A DNA stretch of 16,454 bases, from the NCBI GenBank assembly GCA_014729315.1, contig WJKD01000374.1:1-16454 (forward strand). The letters are read 5' to 3'. This document shows, piece by piece, positions 1 through 9,510 of the stretch. Every line of letters begins with the position of its first letter. Within the stretch, counting starts at the first letter, position 1. The position numbers were made by a program, and so were the translations under genes. The notes below the pieces were generated by a model. It saw only the letters and a list, made by a program, of their open reading frames with translations, had not been told where the DNA came from and searched no databases. This stretch comes from Promethearchaeota archaeon (GTDB lineage: Archaea; Asgardarchaeota; Lokiarchaeia; Sigynarchaeales; SOKP01).

Positions 1-1220
1 ACACAAGGAACGCCTAATTCTCTCGAAACAATCGCAGCGTGACTCGTCATCCCTCCCTCATCTGTGATAATCCCAGCAGATCTTTTCATACCTGGAACCA
101 TGTCAGGTGTTGTCATAGTGGTAACTAAAATATCACCTTTCTCAATCTTGGTTAATTGGGAAGCATCTTCTATTATTTTAACAGTTCCTCCGCCAATTCC
201 GGGACTCGCCGCTAAACCCTTGAATAAAACTTTACCGGAAACATCTTCGTCTTTCTGATCACGTTTCTTTTTAATCGTTGTAATTGGTCGTGATTGCACG
301 ATATAGAGCTTGTCAGAGTAAGCCCATTCTATGTCTTGCCCGTCCCCGTAATATTCTTCAATATCCTTACAAATCTTAGCAAGTTTCTCTACTTTATCGT
401 CCGTTAATTTTTGTTTATTTCCCTCATTTTTTGATAATTCGACTTCTTTTGTGGTGTTATTTTCTCTAATTACTTTAAACGATTGATTGGAGATTTCCTT
501 ATTTTTTATTCTCCATCCATCTGGGTCAACTTCGTAAGTATCAGGTGTAATACTTCCGGATACTACCGCTTCTCCTAATCCCAAACCTGCTTCAATAATA
601 ACCACATCCTCACCAGTCGAAGGATGTTTCGTAAAGGCAACCCCCGCTACCTCGGCATCGATTAATTTTTGGACGATAACTGCTATACCAACTTTCATGT
701 GATCAAAATCATTGTTTTCCCGATAATATATTGCTCTCGCCGTAAATAAACTAGCCCAGCATTTTTTTATTGACTCAATATAATTCTTTTTATCCACTCC
801 CAAATAAGTATCTTGCTGTCCAGCAAAGCTAGCTCCGGGTAAGTCCTCAGCAGTGGCTGAACTTCTTACTGCTAAATAGGTTTCCTCAGAATCGTCTTTT
901 AACTTCTCAAACTCGTTAAGAAAAGTATTTTTAACTTCTTCCGTAAAATCTTCTTGCAGAATGAGATTTTCAATCTTTTCAGACGCTTCTTGAAGCTCGT
1001 CTGTTTTTTCTATGTCAAGCTCGCTTAGTATATTTTTAATTTTAGATTTAATACCTGTTTCCTCAATAAAATCAAAATAAACTTTAGATGTAATCGTGAA
1101 TCCGGGAGGAATTGGAAAGTCCTGGCTTACCATCTTACCAAGATTTAATCCTTTTCCACCTACGGCGTCCAAATCATCCTCCTCAATATCTTCAAACCAG
1201 AGAACTTCTTTCATTTTCAT
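1..1220 (-). CDS. ppsA: Phosphoenolpyruvate synthase, N-terminal part (runs off the left edge)
   Basis: This enzyme interconverts pyruvate + ATP and PEP + AMP + Pi, the entry to gluconeogenesis. About 406 codons are present. The N-terminus (LWFEDI, then VGGKGLNLGKM near residues 22-32, then PIPPGFTIT) and the stretch AVRSSATAEDLPGASFAGQQ near residues 116-135 are the ATP-binding domain signatures of the PEP synthase/PPDK family. The segment GGMTSHAAIVSRELGVPC carries the swivelling phosphohistidine, His394 counted from the ATG at 1218-1220. The C-terminal PEP-binding barrel lies outside the window. The in-frame ATG at 1212-1214 is an alternative start. No Shine-Dalgarno is obvious, and a TATA element at 1251-1257 would put the transcript start about 8 nt before the first ATG. 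The gene is divergent from the P-type ATPase. The family call is very secure. PEP synthase is preferred to PPDK on the overall N-terminal sequence and the residue position of the phosphohistidine. Confidence 0.95.
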   Translation of the reverse strand, partial: MKMKEVLWFEDIEEDDLDAVGGKGLNLGKMVSQDFPIPPGFTITSKVYFDFIEETGIKSKIKNILSELDIEKTDELQEASEKIENLILQEDFTEEVKNTFLNEFEKLKDDSEETYLAVRSSATAEDLPGASFAGQQDTYLGVDKKNYIESIKKCWASLFTARAIYYRENNDFDHMKVGIAVIVQKLIDAEVAGVAFTKHPSTGEDVVIIEAGLGLGEAVVSGSITPDTYEVDPDGWRIKNKEISNQSFKVIRENNTTKEVELSKNEGNKQKLTDDKVEKLAKICKDIEEYYGDGQDIEWAYSDKLYIVQSRPITTIKKKRDQKDEDVSGKVLFKGLAASPGIGGGTVKIIEDASQLTKIEKGDILVTTMTTPDMVPGMKRSAGIITDEGGMTSHAAIVSRELGVPC

Positions 1221-1249
1221 CCAATCTTGTAATTTTATAACTTAGTCTA

Positions 1250-1258
1250 ATTATATAC
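1250..1258 (-). promoter_or_regulatory. TATA element for the PEP synthase gene
   Basis: Read on the minus strand, GTATATAAT is centred about 34 nt upstream of the ATG at 1220. This predicts a very short leader of about 8 nt, as is common in archaea. A second A/T-rich box (TATAAAA, 1233-1239) lies too close to the start codon to serve either ATG. Position and sequence only; no transcript data. Confidence 0.45.
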
Positions 1259-1365
1259 ATTTTAAACTGTTATATCCAATTTTTATTAATTCTGGTTAAA
1301 AATTATTAATTGATTTTTATGGCTTATCTTTAGAATTCAAAGTTCTAAGTAAATGTTTTATTTAG

Positions 1366-1372
1366 ATATATT
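1366..1372 (+). promoter_or_regulatory. Possible TATA element for the P-type ATPase transcript
   Basis: GATATAT on the plus strand would set a transcript start near 1395. That leaves a leader of roughly 110 nt before the TTG start at 1509, enough to include the stem-loop at 1402-1448. No good TATA box lies 25-30 nt before 1509, unlike most other genes here. An alternative weak box is TTTAAATTAA near 1432-1441. Confidence 0.3.
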
Positions 1373-1401
1373 GATAATCCCTTTTTACGAAAAAATTGGA
1401 T

Positions 1402-1448
1402 TTGCGATTAATAACTTATTATGGCTAAGTCTTTAAATTAATCTGCAA
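1402..1448 (+). other. Nested stem-loop in the leader of the ATPase gene
   Basis: Bases 1402-1412 pair with 1437-1448 over 11 base pairs with one bulged T (1444), including three G-C pairs. Inside it, ACTTA (1414-1418) pairs with TAAGT (1426-1430) around a 7-nt loop. It sits 60 nt upstream of the ATPase start and just after a possible promoter. It could be a regulatory RNA leader or a protein-binding site. In spacer this rich in A+T such pairings can arise by chance, so the call is tentative. It does not match a riboswitch class I recognise. Confidence 0.25.
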
Positions 1449-1508
1449 TAATTAAATCGAACTTAAGAAATTACATTTACAAAATTTGAATTAAAAAGAT
1501 GATAAAAT

Positions 1509-4265
1509 TTGTCTCAAGTTTCTAATTATGAAGTACCCGAAAAACCTTGGACTTCAGAAATCGACACAATTTCGAAATCGTTGCAGGTTGACCCTGAAGA
1601 AGGAATTAACACAAACGATGTAAAGCCTAGAAGACGAAAATTTGGTCCCAATCGACTTAAAAGTATCGAGAAGAAAAGTATCTGGGCTATAATAGTTAAC
1701 CAAGTAAAAAGCGTGCTTGTTTTACTCCTTATTGCCGCCGTTGTTGTATCTTTTGTATTTGGAAGAACTCTAGACGCTATAGCAATTTTAGCTGTGGTCA
1801 TCATTAATGTTGCTATTGGATTTTTTACTGAATGGAGAGCGGCTCGTTCCATGGAAGCATTATACGAGTTGACAAAAGTTGAAACCAATGTTAAAAGAGA
1901 TGGAAAAATAGAAAACATCCCCGCAAGAAAGGTGGTTGTTGGAGACATTTTGTTTTTAAGACCGGGTGATATAATAACTGCGGATGCTCGTTTAACAAAA
2001 GCAAATAAAGTAAAAGTAGATGAATCGTCTTTAACAGGAGAATCTGTACCCGTAAATAAACACTTAGGTACACAAAAAGAGGACACGCCTCTTGCTGAGC
2101 GTTCAAATATGATATTCAAGGGAACAGCATTAACGCGTGGAGAAGCTGAAGCTATTGTAGTAGCAACCGGACAAGATACTCAGCTTGGTAAGATCTCCTC
2201 GTTAGTAGAGGAAGCAAAAGAAGAAGAATTGACTCCGTTGGAAAAACGTTTACAAAGCATGGGTCAAAAATTATTGTGGATAACTTTAATCGTAGCGGTA
2301 GTTGTTGCTGTAATCGGAATTCTTAGAGGACGGGATCTTTTTCTTATGATTGAAACTGCTCTGGCATTAGCTGTTGCTGCTGTTCCTGAGGGATTGCCAA
2401 TCGTTGTGACTATTGCTTTAGCTAGAGGGATGTGGCTAATGGCAAAAAACAATGCCTTGGTTAATCAACTTTCAGCTGTAGAAGTGTTGGGATCGACAAG
2501 TGTGATCTGTACAGATAAAACGGGAACTATGACTGAAAACAAGATGACTGTTACTAAATATATCTTTGAAGGTGATACTATCGAAATTACTGGAACGGGC
2601 TTAGATTTAGAAGGAAAGTTCTTAATTGAAGATAAGGAAATAAATCCTCAAGACAATCCTGTGTTAAAGGAAGCTCTTACGGTGGGTGCGTTATGTAATA
2701 ACGCCTCAATTGAAAAAGGAGATCAAGACCAAAATAAGAGATTCTTTGGAGAACCAATGGAAGTAGCAATATTGATATCTGCGCGAAAAGCAGGTCTTCA
2801 GCAGAAAAAACTACAAGAGCAATACCCCGAGGAAAAAGAATTTTCATTTGATCCTGAAGTGAAAATGATGGCTACTTATAACAAGATAGATGGAAAATAT
2901 TTAGTTTCTGTTAAAGGTGCACCAGAAGCAGTCCTAGACGCAAGTAGCGAAATTATGAAAAGTAAAGATAATGCTAAGTTGGAAAAAGACGATGTTCAAA
3001 GATGGCTTGAAATAAACGATGAGATGGCATCGAATGGATTGAGAGTACTGGCTCTTGCAAAGAAGGAAGTTGATGATATTGAAACTGAACCTTATGAAAA
3101 TTTGACATTCATTGGCTTAATTTGTCTTTTGGATCCCCCTCGAAAAGAAGTGACTCCATCGATATTAAAATGTAAAGAGGCAGGGATTAAAATAGTAATG
3201 GTGACTGGGGACCAAGCTGCCACTGCTGCAAATATTGCAGCGCAAGTTGGAATTGTTGAAGATGGTGAAGAAAGCATAAATGTTATAAAAGGAAATGATT
3301 TAAAAGAATTAGAAGCCCTTTCAGAAGAGGAAAAGGAAGAAATCCGAAAAGCGCAGATCTTTGCCCGCGTCAGTCCGGAACAAAAATTAAATCTAATTGA
3401 TGTCCATCAAGAGAAAGGATCTGTCGTAGCTATGACTGGAGATGGCGTCAACGACGCCCCTGCTTTAGAAAAGTCGGATATAGGTGTAGCTATGGGAGAA
3501 AGAGGCACACAGGTAGCTAAAGAAGCGGCAGATATTGTTTTAAAAGATGATAATTTTGAAACAATAACTTATGCAGTATCTGAAGGAAGAACTATTTTTA
3601 TAAATGTCCGAAAATTTGCGATTTACTTATTGTCATGCAATATAGCAGAGATATTAGTTATTTTAATGGCTTCAATTATGAATATTCCTTTGCCGATATT
3701 GCCATTACAAATTCTATATCTAAATATTGTAACAGACGTATTTCCGGCTTTGGCTCTAAGTGCGTGTCGAGGTGACGAGAATATTATGAACAGACCTCCA
3801 CGAGATCCGAATGAATCGATTCTAACGAAAAAACATTTTGCAGAAATAATAGCTTATGGATCCTTAATTACATTTTCTGTATTGTCGTCCTTTTTGATAA
3901 GTTTTCTAATATTAAATTTTGACGAAACAAAAGTGGTCACAATTTCATTTCTGACTTTGGCGTTTGCTCAATTATGGCATGTATTTAACATGAGGAAAAA
4001 AGGAACGCACTTTTTCAAAAACGAGATTACTCAAAACAAATATGTCTGGCTAGCACTATTGCTTTCCATTGGTTTATTAATAATAGCAGTTTACTTACCA
4101 TTCTTGTCTACTTTATTGGAAACGACGGAACCTGGATTAGATGGATGGGCTATGATTATTTTTATGAGCTTATCACCCTTTGCAATTGGGCAGATTTGGA
4201 ACTCATTGTCATATTCAATAGATTTCGAACATCTCTCAGAGAAAGTATTTAGTTCTGAGAGTTAA
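1509..4265 (+). CDS. P2-type cation-transporting ATPase (SERCA-like; Ca2+ likely)
   Basis: This integral membrane pump (918 aa) moves cations using ATP. In order it shows a cation-ATPase N-terminal domain, M1-M2, the actuator TGES (176-179), M4 with PEGLP (293-297), the phosphorylation motif DKTGT with the acceptor Asp336, the nucleotide-domain KGAPE (469-473), the hinge TGDGVNDAP (643-651) and six C-terminal helices. Residues corresponding to the SERCA Ca2+ ligands are Glu294 (M4), Asn711 and Glu714 (M5), and Asn739, Thr742 and Asp743 (M6). In M8 the SERCA glutamate is replaced by Gln821. Ca2+ is therefore likely, but Na+, H+ or Mn2+ cannot be excluded. The start is TTG at 1509: an in-frame stop at 1503-1505 rules out an upstream start. 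It is divergent from PEP synthase and is followed by a T8 tract. Length is normal for the family. The family is certain, the ion inferred. Confidence 0.95.
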   Translation: MSQVSNYEVPEKPWTSEIDTISKSLQVDPEEGINTNDVKPRRRKFGPNRLKSIEKKSIWAIIVNQVKSVLVLLLIAAVVVSFVFGRTLDAIAILAVVIINVAIGFFTEWRAARSMEALYELTKVETNVKRDGKIENIPARKVVVGDILFLRPGDIITADARLTKANKVKVDESSLTGESVPVNKHLGTQKEDTPLAERSNMIFKGTALTRGEAEAIVVATGQDTQLGKISSLVEEAKEEELTPLEKRLQSMGQKLLWITLIVAVVVAVIGILRGRDLFLMIETALALAVAAVPEGLPIVVTIALARGMWLMAKNNALVNQLSAVEVLGSTSVICTDKTGTMTENKMTVTKYIFEGDTIEITGTGLDLEGKFLIEDKEINPQDNPVLKEALTVGALCNNASIEKGDQDQNKRFFGEPMEVAILISARKAGLQQKKLQEQYPEEKEFSFDPEVKMMATYNKIDGKYLVSVKGAPEAVLDASSEIMKSKDNAKLEKDDVQRWLEINDEMASNGLRVLALAKKEVDDIETEPYENLTFIGLICLLDPPRKEVTPSILKCKEAGIKIVMVTGDQAATAANIAAQVGIVEDGEESINVIKGNDLKELEALSEEEKEEIRKAQIFARVSPEQKLNLIDVHQEKGSVVAMTGDGVNDAPALEKSDIGVAMGERGTQVAKEAADIVLKDDNFETITYAVSEGRTIFINVRKFAIYLLSCNIAEILVILMASIMNIPLPILPLQILYLNIVTDVFPALALSACRGDENIMNRPPRDPNESILTKKHFAEIIAYGSLITFSVLSSFLISFLILNFDETKVVTISFLTLAFAQLWHVFNMRKKGTHFFKNEITQNKYVWLALLLSIGLLIIAVYLPFLSTLLETTEPGLDGWAMIIFMSLSPFAIGQIWNSLSYSIDFEHLSEKVFSSES

Positions 4266-4295
4266 TAGTCTAATTCAATAAACTAAAGATTAACT

Positions 4296-4305
4296 CTTTT
4301 TTTTC
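4296..4305 (+). terminator. T-tract terminator after the ATPase gene
   Basis: A run of eight T residues (4297-4304) begins about 30 nt after the ATPase stop codon, without a strong hairpin. Archaeal RNA polymerase terminates at U-rich tracts of this kind. Confidence 0.5.
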
Positions 4306-4351
4306 TACTATTAAAATCTTCTATTAGATTGTTCGGAGGTCTAAAAGAGCA

Positions 4352-4540
4352 TCAATGTCTTTGCTCATAGTATAAAAGATTTTTAGCGAATTCTTGGATT
4401 GAGTCATCTGCAGATTGTTCGTATTCTTCTTTTAATTCTTGATTCGAACGGTTTTCTTCATACATCCATCCAGCTGCATCATGTGCTATTTTATTATAAA
4501 ATTTTATGAACTTGTCAAGATCCCATTCTTCTTTATCCAT
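4352..4540 (-). CDS. Small acidic protein, unrecognised (62 aa)
   Basis: I do not recognise this protein. It begins MDKEEWDLDKFIKFYNKIAH and is rich in Glu, Asp, Lys, Asn and Tyr. It has no cysteine, signal peptide or membrane segment, and looks like two or three amphipathic helices (a WDLDKFIKFYNKIAHDAAGWMY segment, here described rather than assigned, then one ending FAKNLLYYEQRH). I chose the ATG at 4538-4540 over one 21 codons upstream because a TATA element (4564-4572) lies 28 nt before it, matching the short-leader pattern of the neighbours, and because the upstream extension is basic and hydrophobic, unlike the rest. It is convergent with the ATPase gene. Length and composition suggest a soluble regulatory or hypothetical protein, but no function can be assigned. 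Confidence 0.55.
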   Translation of the reverse strand: MDKEEWDLDKFIKFYNKIAHDAAGWMYEENRSNQELKEEYEQSADDSIQEFAKNLLYYEQRH

Positions 4541-4563
4541 ATTTCTTGTATATCTCTTCTTTC

Positions 4564-4572
4564 TATTTAAAA
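4564..4572 (-). promoter_or_regulatory. TATA element for the 62-aa gene
   Basis: The minus strand reads TTTTAAATA, centred about 28 nt before the ATG at 4540. This spacing would give a nearly leaderless mRNA and supports the shorter start of the gene. Confidence 0.4.
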
Positions 4573-4802
4573 TTAATAGAAAAGTTTTTAGACATATAAA
4601 CAATTTAGAACGCTATTAAAAAGAGAAAGTCAAAATATAGCTCCTTCTAACCACAAACTTTTACTACTCTTTTTTCTTTTCCATTGTTTTCTTTCCCGAA
4701 TGGCTGCTCTATTTTTTTATTATTTAACAGGATCACCATTCAATCTCGTTCTCTTATATACAATTATCAGCGACAAAATTAGGATAAATGATTTATAGTG
4801 CT

Positions 4803-4816
4803 AATTATTAATAATT
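4803..4816. promoter_or_regulatory. 14-bp perfect palindrome upstream of ligA
   Basis: AATTATTAATAATT is a perfect inverted repeat of two 7-bp half-sites, ending 13 bp before the ligA TATA element. It could be an operator or simply a result of A/T-rich composition; the lack of any G or C favours chance. Confidence 0.2.
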
Positions 4817-4828
4817 TTCTGTAATTAA

Positions 4829-4836
4829 TTTATAAG
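4829..4836 (+). promoter_or_regulatory. TATA element for ligA
   Basis: TTTATAAG is centred about 38 nt upstream of the ligA ATG, predicting a transcript start near 4858 and a leader of about 12 nt. Confidence 0.45.
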
Positions 4837-4857
4837 AGCTCGAATAATAAAAGGTAA

Positions 4858-6900
<2,043 letters not shown>

Positions 6901-7089
6901 ATATGAGTAAAACGCGAGTTAATTGTTCATAAATACGGTTTTCTTTATTAATAGGAAAAATTGTTAATATTATTTGAAGAATATTTGATAAAGAGTGAAA
7001 TATTGGAAGATTTGATTCGATATCTTAACTATTCTAGAATTTTTACGTCATATCTTTAAAAATTAGGTCGTAATTCTATTTTTTGAAAT

Positions 7090-7100
7090 AAAATATATAA
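7090..7100 (+). promoter_or_regulatory. TATA element for the PAC2 gene
   Basis: AAAATATATAA ends only 4 nt before the first possible ATG (7105), so transcription starting about 25 nt downstream would miss that codon. The box therefore favours the second in-frame ATG at 7117. Confidence 0.5.
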
Positions 7101-7116
7101 GGAAATGAATGAAGGT

Positions 7117-7902
7117 ATGGTAGAAAAATACGTTACAGAAAAAGGTCAACAAAGTCAGATAATAATTGAAAACACGTCTATAGAGATAAAGGATAACGCC
7201 ACTTTAATGTTAGCGTTTGCGGGAGTAGGATTGATTGGACCTATCATTGCGAATACAATCATTGACCAAATCGAGGATATAAAAGAAATAGGTTTTATTG
7301 TTTCTGACAACCTCCCTCCTATCTCCGTATTTTACGATGGTGTTTTAAAGCACCCATTTAGAATATACTATTCTGCGAATTTCAACTTAATACTGGGTAC
7401 TTGCGAAGTTCCTTTTCAAATGCAGTCTGCCTATAATGATTTGTCAAAAACTATTTGTAACTGGGCTTTAGATCATAATATTAAGGCGAATAAGATCATA
7501 AGCTTTCAAGGGATTCCAACTAAGAAAATGATTGACGAATTTGATATATATTATGCATCCCAACACGATTCCATTGAGGATCTTGAGCAATTAGGTGCTA
7601 GTAAAGTACAAAAAGGTATAATTGCAGGGGCTGAAGCTTCGATAATTAACGAAGCTTTAACTAACAAATTAGAACCGCTGATATTTTTTACAAATGTATA
7701 TCAAATCGCCACTCCAGAAGCTGCAGCCGCAATAATAGATCTTTTAAACGATTTATATAGTCTAAATATTGATACTTCGAAACTTATAGAACAAGGAAAG
7801 GAAATTAAATCCCAAATGCTCGAGTTGGCAGAAAAAGCTAAGCAGTATCAAAAGAAACAAATGGAGGATAAAAGAGGAGAAACTCCTCAATTTTATCAAT
7901 AG
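7117..7902 (+). CDS. PAC2-family protein, probable proteasome assembly chaperone
   Basis: PAC2 proteins such as archaeal PbaA/PbaB and eukaryotic PAC1-PAC2 assist or bind the 20S proteasome. Family signs are LAFAGVGLIGPIIANTIID near the N-terminus, the central FQGIP, the following KGIIAGAEASIINEAL, and the TPEAAAAIIDLLNDLY helix. The last 40 residues are charged and helical, and the protein ends in Phe-Tyr-Gln, which matches the C-terminal HbYX motif (hydrophobic-Tyr-any) that inserts into proteasome alpha-ring pockets. I start at 7117 (MVEKYVTEK, 261 aa). The in-frame ATG at 7105 would add four residues but lies directly under the TATA element. It is convergent with the nicotinate phosphoribosyltransferase gene. 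There are no membrane segments. The family is secure; proteasome partnership is inferred from the family and the tail. Confidence 0.88.
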   Translation: MVEKYVTEKGQQSQIIIENTSIEIKDNATLMLAFAGVGLIGPIIANTIIDQIEDIKEIGFIVSDNLPPISVFYDGVLKHPFRIYYSANFNLILGTCEVPFQMQSAYNDLSKTICNWALDHNIKANKIISFQGIPTKKMIDEFDIYYASQHDSIEDLEQLGASKVQKGIIAGAEASIINEALTNKLEPLIFFTNVYQIATPEAAAAIIDLLNDLYSLNIDTSKLIEQGKEIKSQMLELAEKAKQYQKKQMEDKRGETPQFYQ

Positions 7903-7903
7903 A

Positions 7904-7931
7904 TTTTAATTAGGGAGGGAATTAATCAAAA
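7904..7931. terminator. Possible bidirectional terminator hairpin between convergent genes
   Basis: TTTTAATTA (7904-7912) pairs with TAATCAAAA (7923-7931) with one mismatch around a purine-rich 10-nt loop (GGGAGGGAAT). It lies just after the PAC2 stop in the 43-bp convergent gap, a natural site for transcription to end from both sides. The pairing is weak and A/T-rich. Confidence 0.3.
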
Positions 7932-7945
7932 ATTCGCTTAATCTC

Positions 7946-9322
7946 TTATTTCTTGTGTTTTTCAACTAAACTAGTCCATAGTTTTTCCAAATGAGTGGAA
8001 ATTTTCAATTTTTTTTCCTTAATTTTTTGAAGGTTTTTGAAATTGTCAGGTAGTTTTTCCAGGTTTTCTAAGCAAAATTCTCGAATTTGATTTAATTTAG
8101 GTAAATCATACAATAGTTTTCCTTTTTCCATCATAGGAATCAATAAAGGATCTCCGTATTTAGGCTTTTCCTCGCTCTTTAATGCTAAGAGATCCTCAGA
8201 AAGCTTTCCTTTATTGTCATAGAACCGATAAACCTGTTTTGAACTAGGATAAGTTTCTTTTCCTTCGCTTATTTTGATCTTTGGTTTGCTATTATGTTCC
8301 ATTAACTTATATACCGCACCAAGCTTAGGAGCATCGCTTGAAGTAATTAATTCAGTTCCAATACCAAACGCTTTAACGGGTGTATTTTTATCGAGTAGTT
8401 TTTTAATCTTATATTCGTCGAGATTTGAACTTAACACTATAGATTGGTTATTACATCCATTACGATCCAGAATTCTTCTCACTCTTTTAGCTTCCTTCGA
8501 GAGATCCCCTGAATCCACTCTTACTCCTGTAATATCATTTCCGAAATTAGTCGCTTTTTGAGCACCTTCAGATATATCATATGTATCAATTAACAATATG
8601 GAATCTTCCTTGTAATATTTGTAAAAAATCTTAAAACTTTCCATTTCTCCATACTTTTCAACGAAACTATGAGCCATAGTCCCTGAAGCTTCTATTCCAA
8701 GCTCTAAGTCTGCAGTCACATTGCTGGTACCATCGAATCCCCCAATATAACTTGCGCGAGCCGCATAGAGTCCTGCCTGGGGGCTATGTCCTCTTCTCGT
8801 TCCGAATTCTAGAAGTATTTTATCTGGTGCTATATTTCTAATTCTCGATGCCTTGGTGGCAACTATAGATTGATAATTCATCACGGAAATCACATAAGTC
8901 TCCAAAAGTTGGGCTTGCGGACTCGGACCTCTAACTTGTAAAACCGGTTCGTTTGGAAAAAATATCGTTCCTTCTTTCATTGCCCAGACATCTAGTTCAA
9001 ACTTGAAATTGGGCAAATACTCGTTAAAAAAACTTGAATCAATATTTCTAAACATTCTCTGATTTCGTAAGTATTCAATTGTTTTTTCGGTAAAATGAGC
9101 ATTTTGGATGAAATAAAGAATCTGCTCAAGTCCAGCAAATATCAGATAATTTCTATTTTCTGGTAAATCTCGAACAAATAATTCAAATACGCTAATATCG
9201 TTTTCCTCTTTGATTTCGTGTTCTAAATTATACTGATAATAAGCTGCGCACATTGTAAGCTGATAAAAGTCAGTGCTAAGGATCATATTAGAATCATCAA
9301 TCCAAGCTGAACGAGGTTTCAT
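7946..9322 (-). CDS. pncB: Nicotinate phosphoribosyltransferase
   Basis: This enzyme makes nicotinate mononucleotide from nicotinate and PRPP with ATP, the first step of the Preiss-Handler route to NAD+. The 458-aa protein shows the family's N-terminal LSTDFYQLTM, RDLPENRNYLIFAGLEQIL, the PVLQVRGP and QLLETY segments, EFGTRRGHSPQAG, then GTMAHSFV with His218 as the likely regulatory phosphohistidine, the GVRVDSGDL segment of the active site, and FGIGTELITS near the phosphate-binding end. Length is normal and no motif is broken. The ATG at 9320-9322 is preceded by AAAAAGG about 15 nt upstream and by a TATTTAA box near 9367-9373. It is convergent with PAC2 and divergent from Ku. Its position near LigA, a consumer of NAD+, is suggestive but proves nothing. 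Very confident in function. Confidence 0.95.
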   Translation of the reverse strand: MKPRSAWIDDSNMILSTDFYQLTMCAAYYQYNLEHEIKEENDISVFELFVRDLPENRNYLIFAGLEQILYFIQNAHFTEKTIEYLRNQRMFRNIDSSFFNEYLPNFKFELDVWAMKEGTIFFPNEPVLQVRGPSPQAQLLETYVISVMNYQSIVATKASRIRNIAPDKILLEFGTRRGHSPQAGLYAARASYIGGFDGTSNVTADLELGIEASGTMAHSFVEKYGEMESFKIFYKYYKEDSILLIDTYDISEGAQKATNFGNDITGVRVDSGDLSKEAKRVRRILDRNGCNNQSIVLSSNLDEYKIKKLLDKNTPVKAFGIGTELITSSDAPKLGAVYKLMEHNSKPKIKISEGKETYPSSKQVYRFYDNKGKLSEDLLALKSEEKPKYGDPLLIPMMEKGKLLYDLPKLNQIREFCLENLEKLPDNFKNLQKIKEKKLKISTHLEKLWTSLVEKHKK

Positions 9323-9394
9323 ATTCTTTATTTACCTTTTTGTAATTTCACATTGTTTACTATTTTGTTAAATAGCTCGTTTAAAAATCTATGC

Positions 9395-9401
9395 TATAAA
9401 A
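9395..9401 (+). promoter_or_regulatory. TATA element in the pncB-ku spacer
   Basis: TATAAAA lies about 26 nt upstream of the first base of the stem-loop at 9424. It is too far from the Ku start to be that gene's direct promoter, since Ku has its own box at 9568-9574. It may drive a small RNA or a long-leader Ku transcript. On the opposite strand ATTATAAG overlaps the same stretch. Confidence 0.3.
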
Positions 9402-9466
9402 CTTATAATCCACAAAAAATATACAACTCTCTAATTTCTTTAAGCATGTTAAGTTGAGAGATTGAA

Positions 9467-9476
9467 AATCCGGATT
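9467..9476. promoter_or_regulatory. 10-bp palindrome AATCCGGATT
   Basis: This perfect palindrome has a CCGG core in an otherwise A/T-rich spacer, midway between divergent pncB and ku. It could be an operator for a dimeric regulator or part of a structured RNA. One copy was seen. Confidence 0.22.
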
Positions 9477-9510
9477 ACCAGAGAACAAAATAAGTTCATT
9501 AGTAATTTGC

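Noticed and set aside
1328..1350. Small hairpin TTAGAA/TTCTAA in the ppsA-ATPase spacer
   Set aside because: Only six A/T-dominated pairs, expected by chance, with no associated T-tract.
1395..1508. yybP-ykoY-type (manganese) riboswitch upstream of the P-type ATPase
   Set aside because: Such riboswitches occur before some cation pumps in bacteria, but I do not see its conserved loop sequences; only a generic stem-loop is supported.
1526..2119. A 197-codon ORF antisense to the P-type ATPase
   Set aside because: It lies wholly opposite a strongly conserved gene, has low-complexity Ser/Thr/Leu composition and no family motif: a shadow.
4647..4739. A 30-codon ORF on the minus strand (MVILLNNKKIEQPFG...) with a TATATAAG box 15-20 nt upstream
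   Set aside because: Too short, Lys/Asn-rich as expected of translated A/T-rich spacer, and the box would start transcription near or past the ATG. Possibly a short transcript, but not supportable as a gene.
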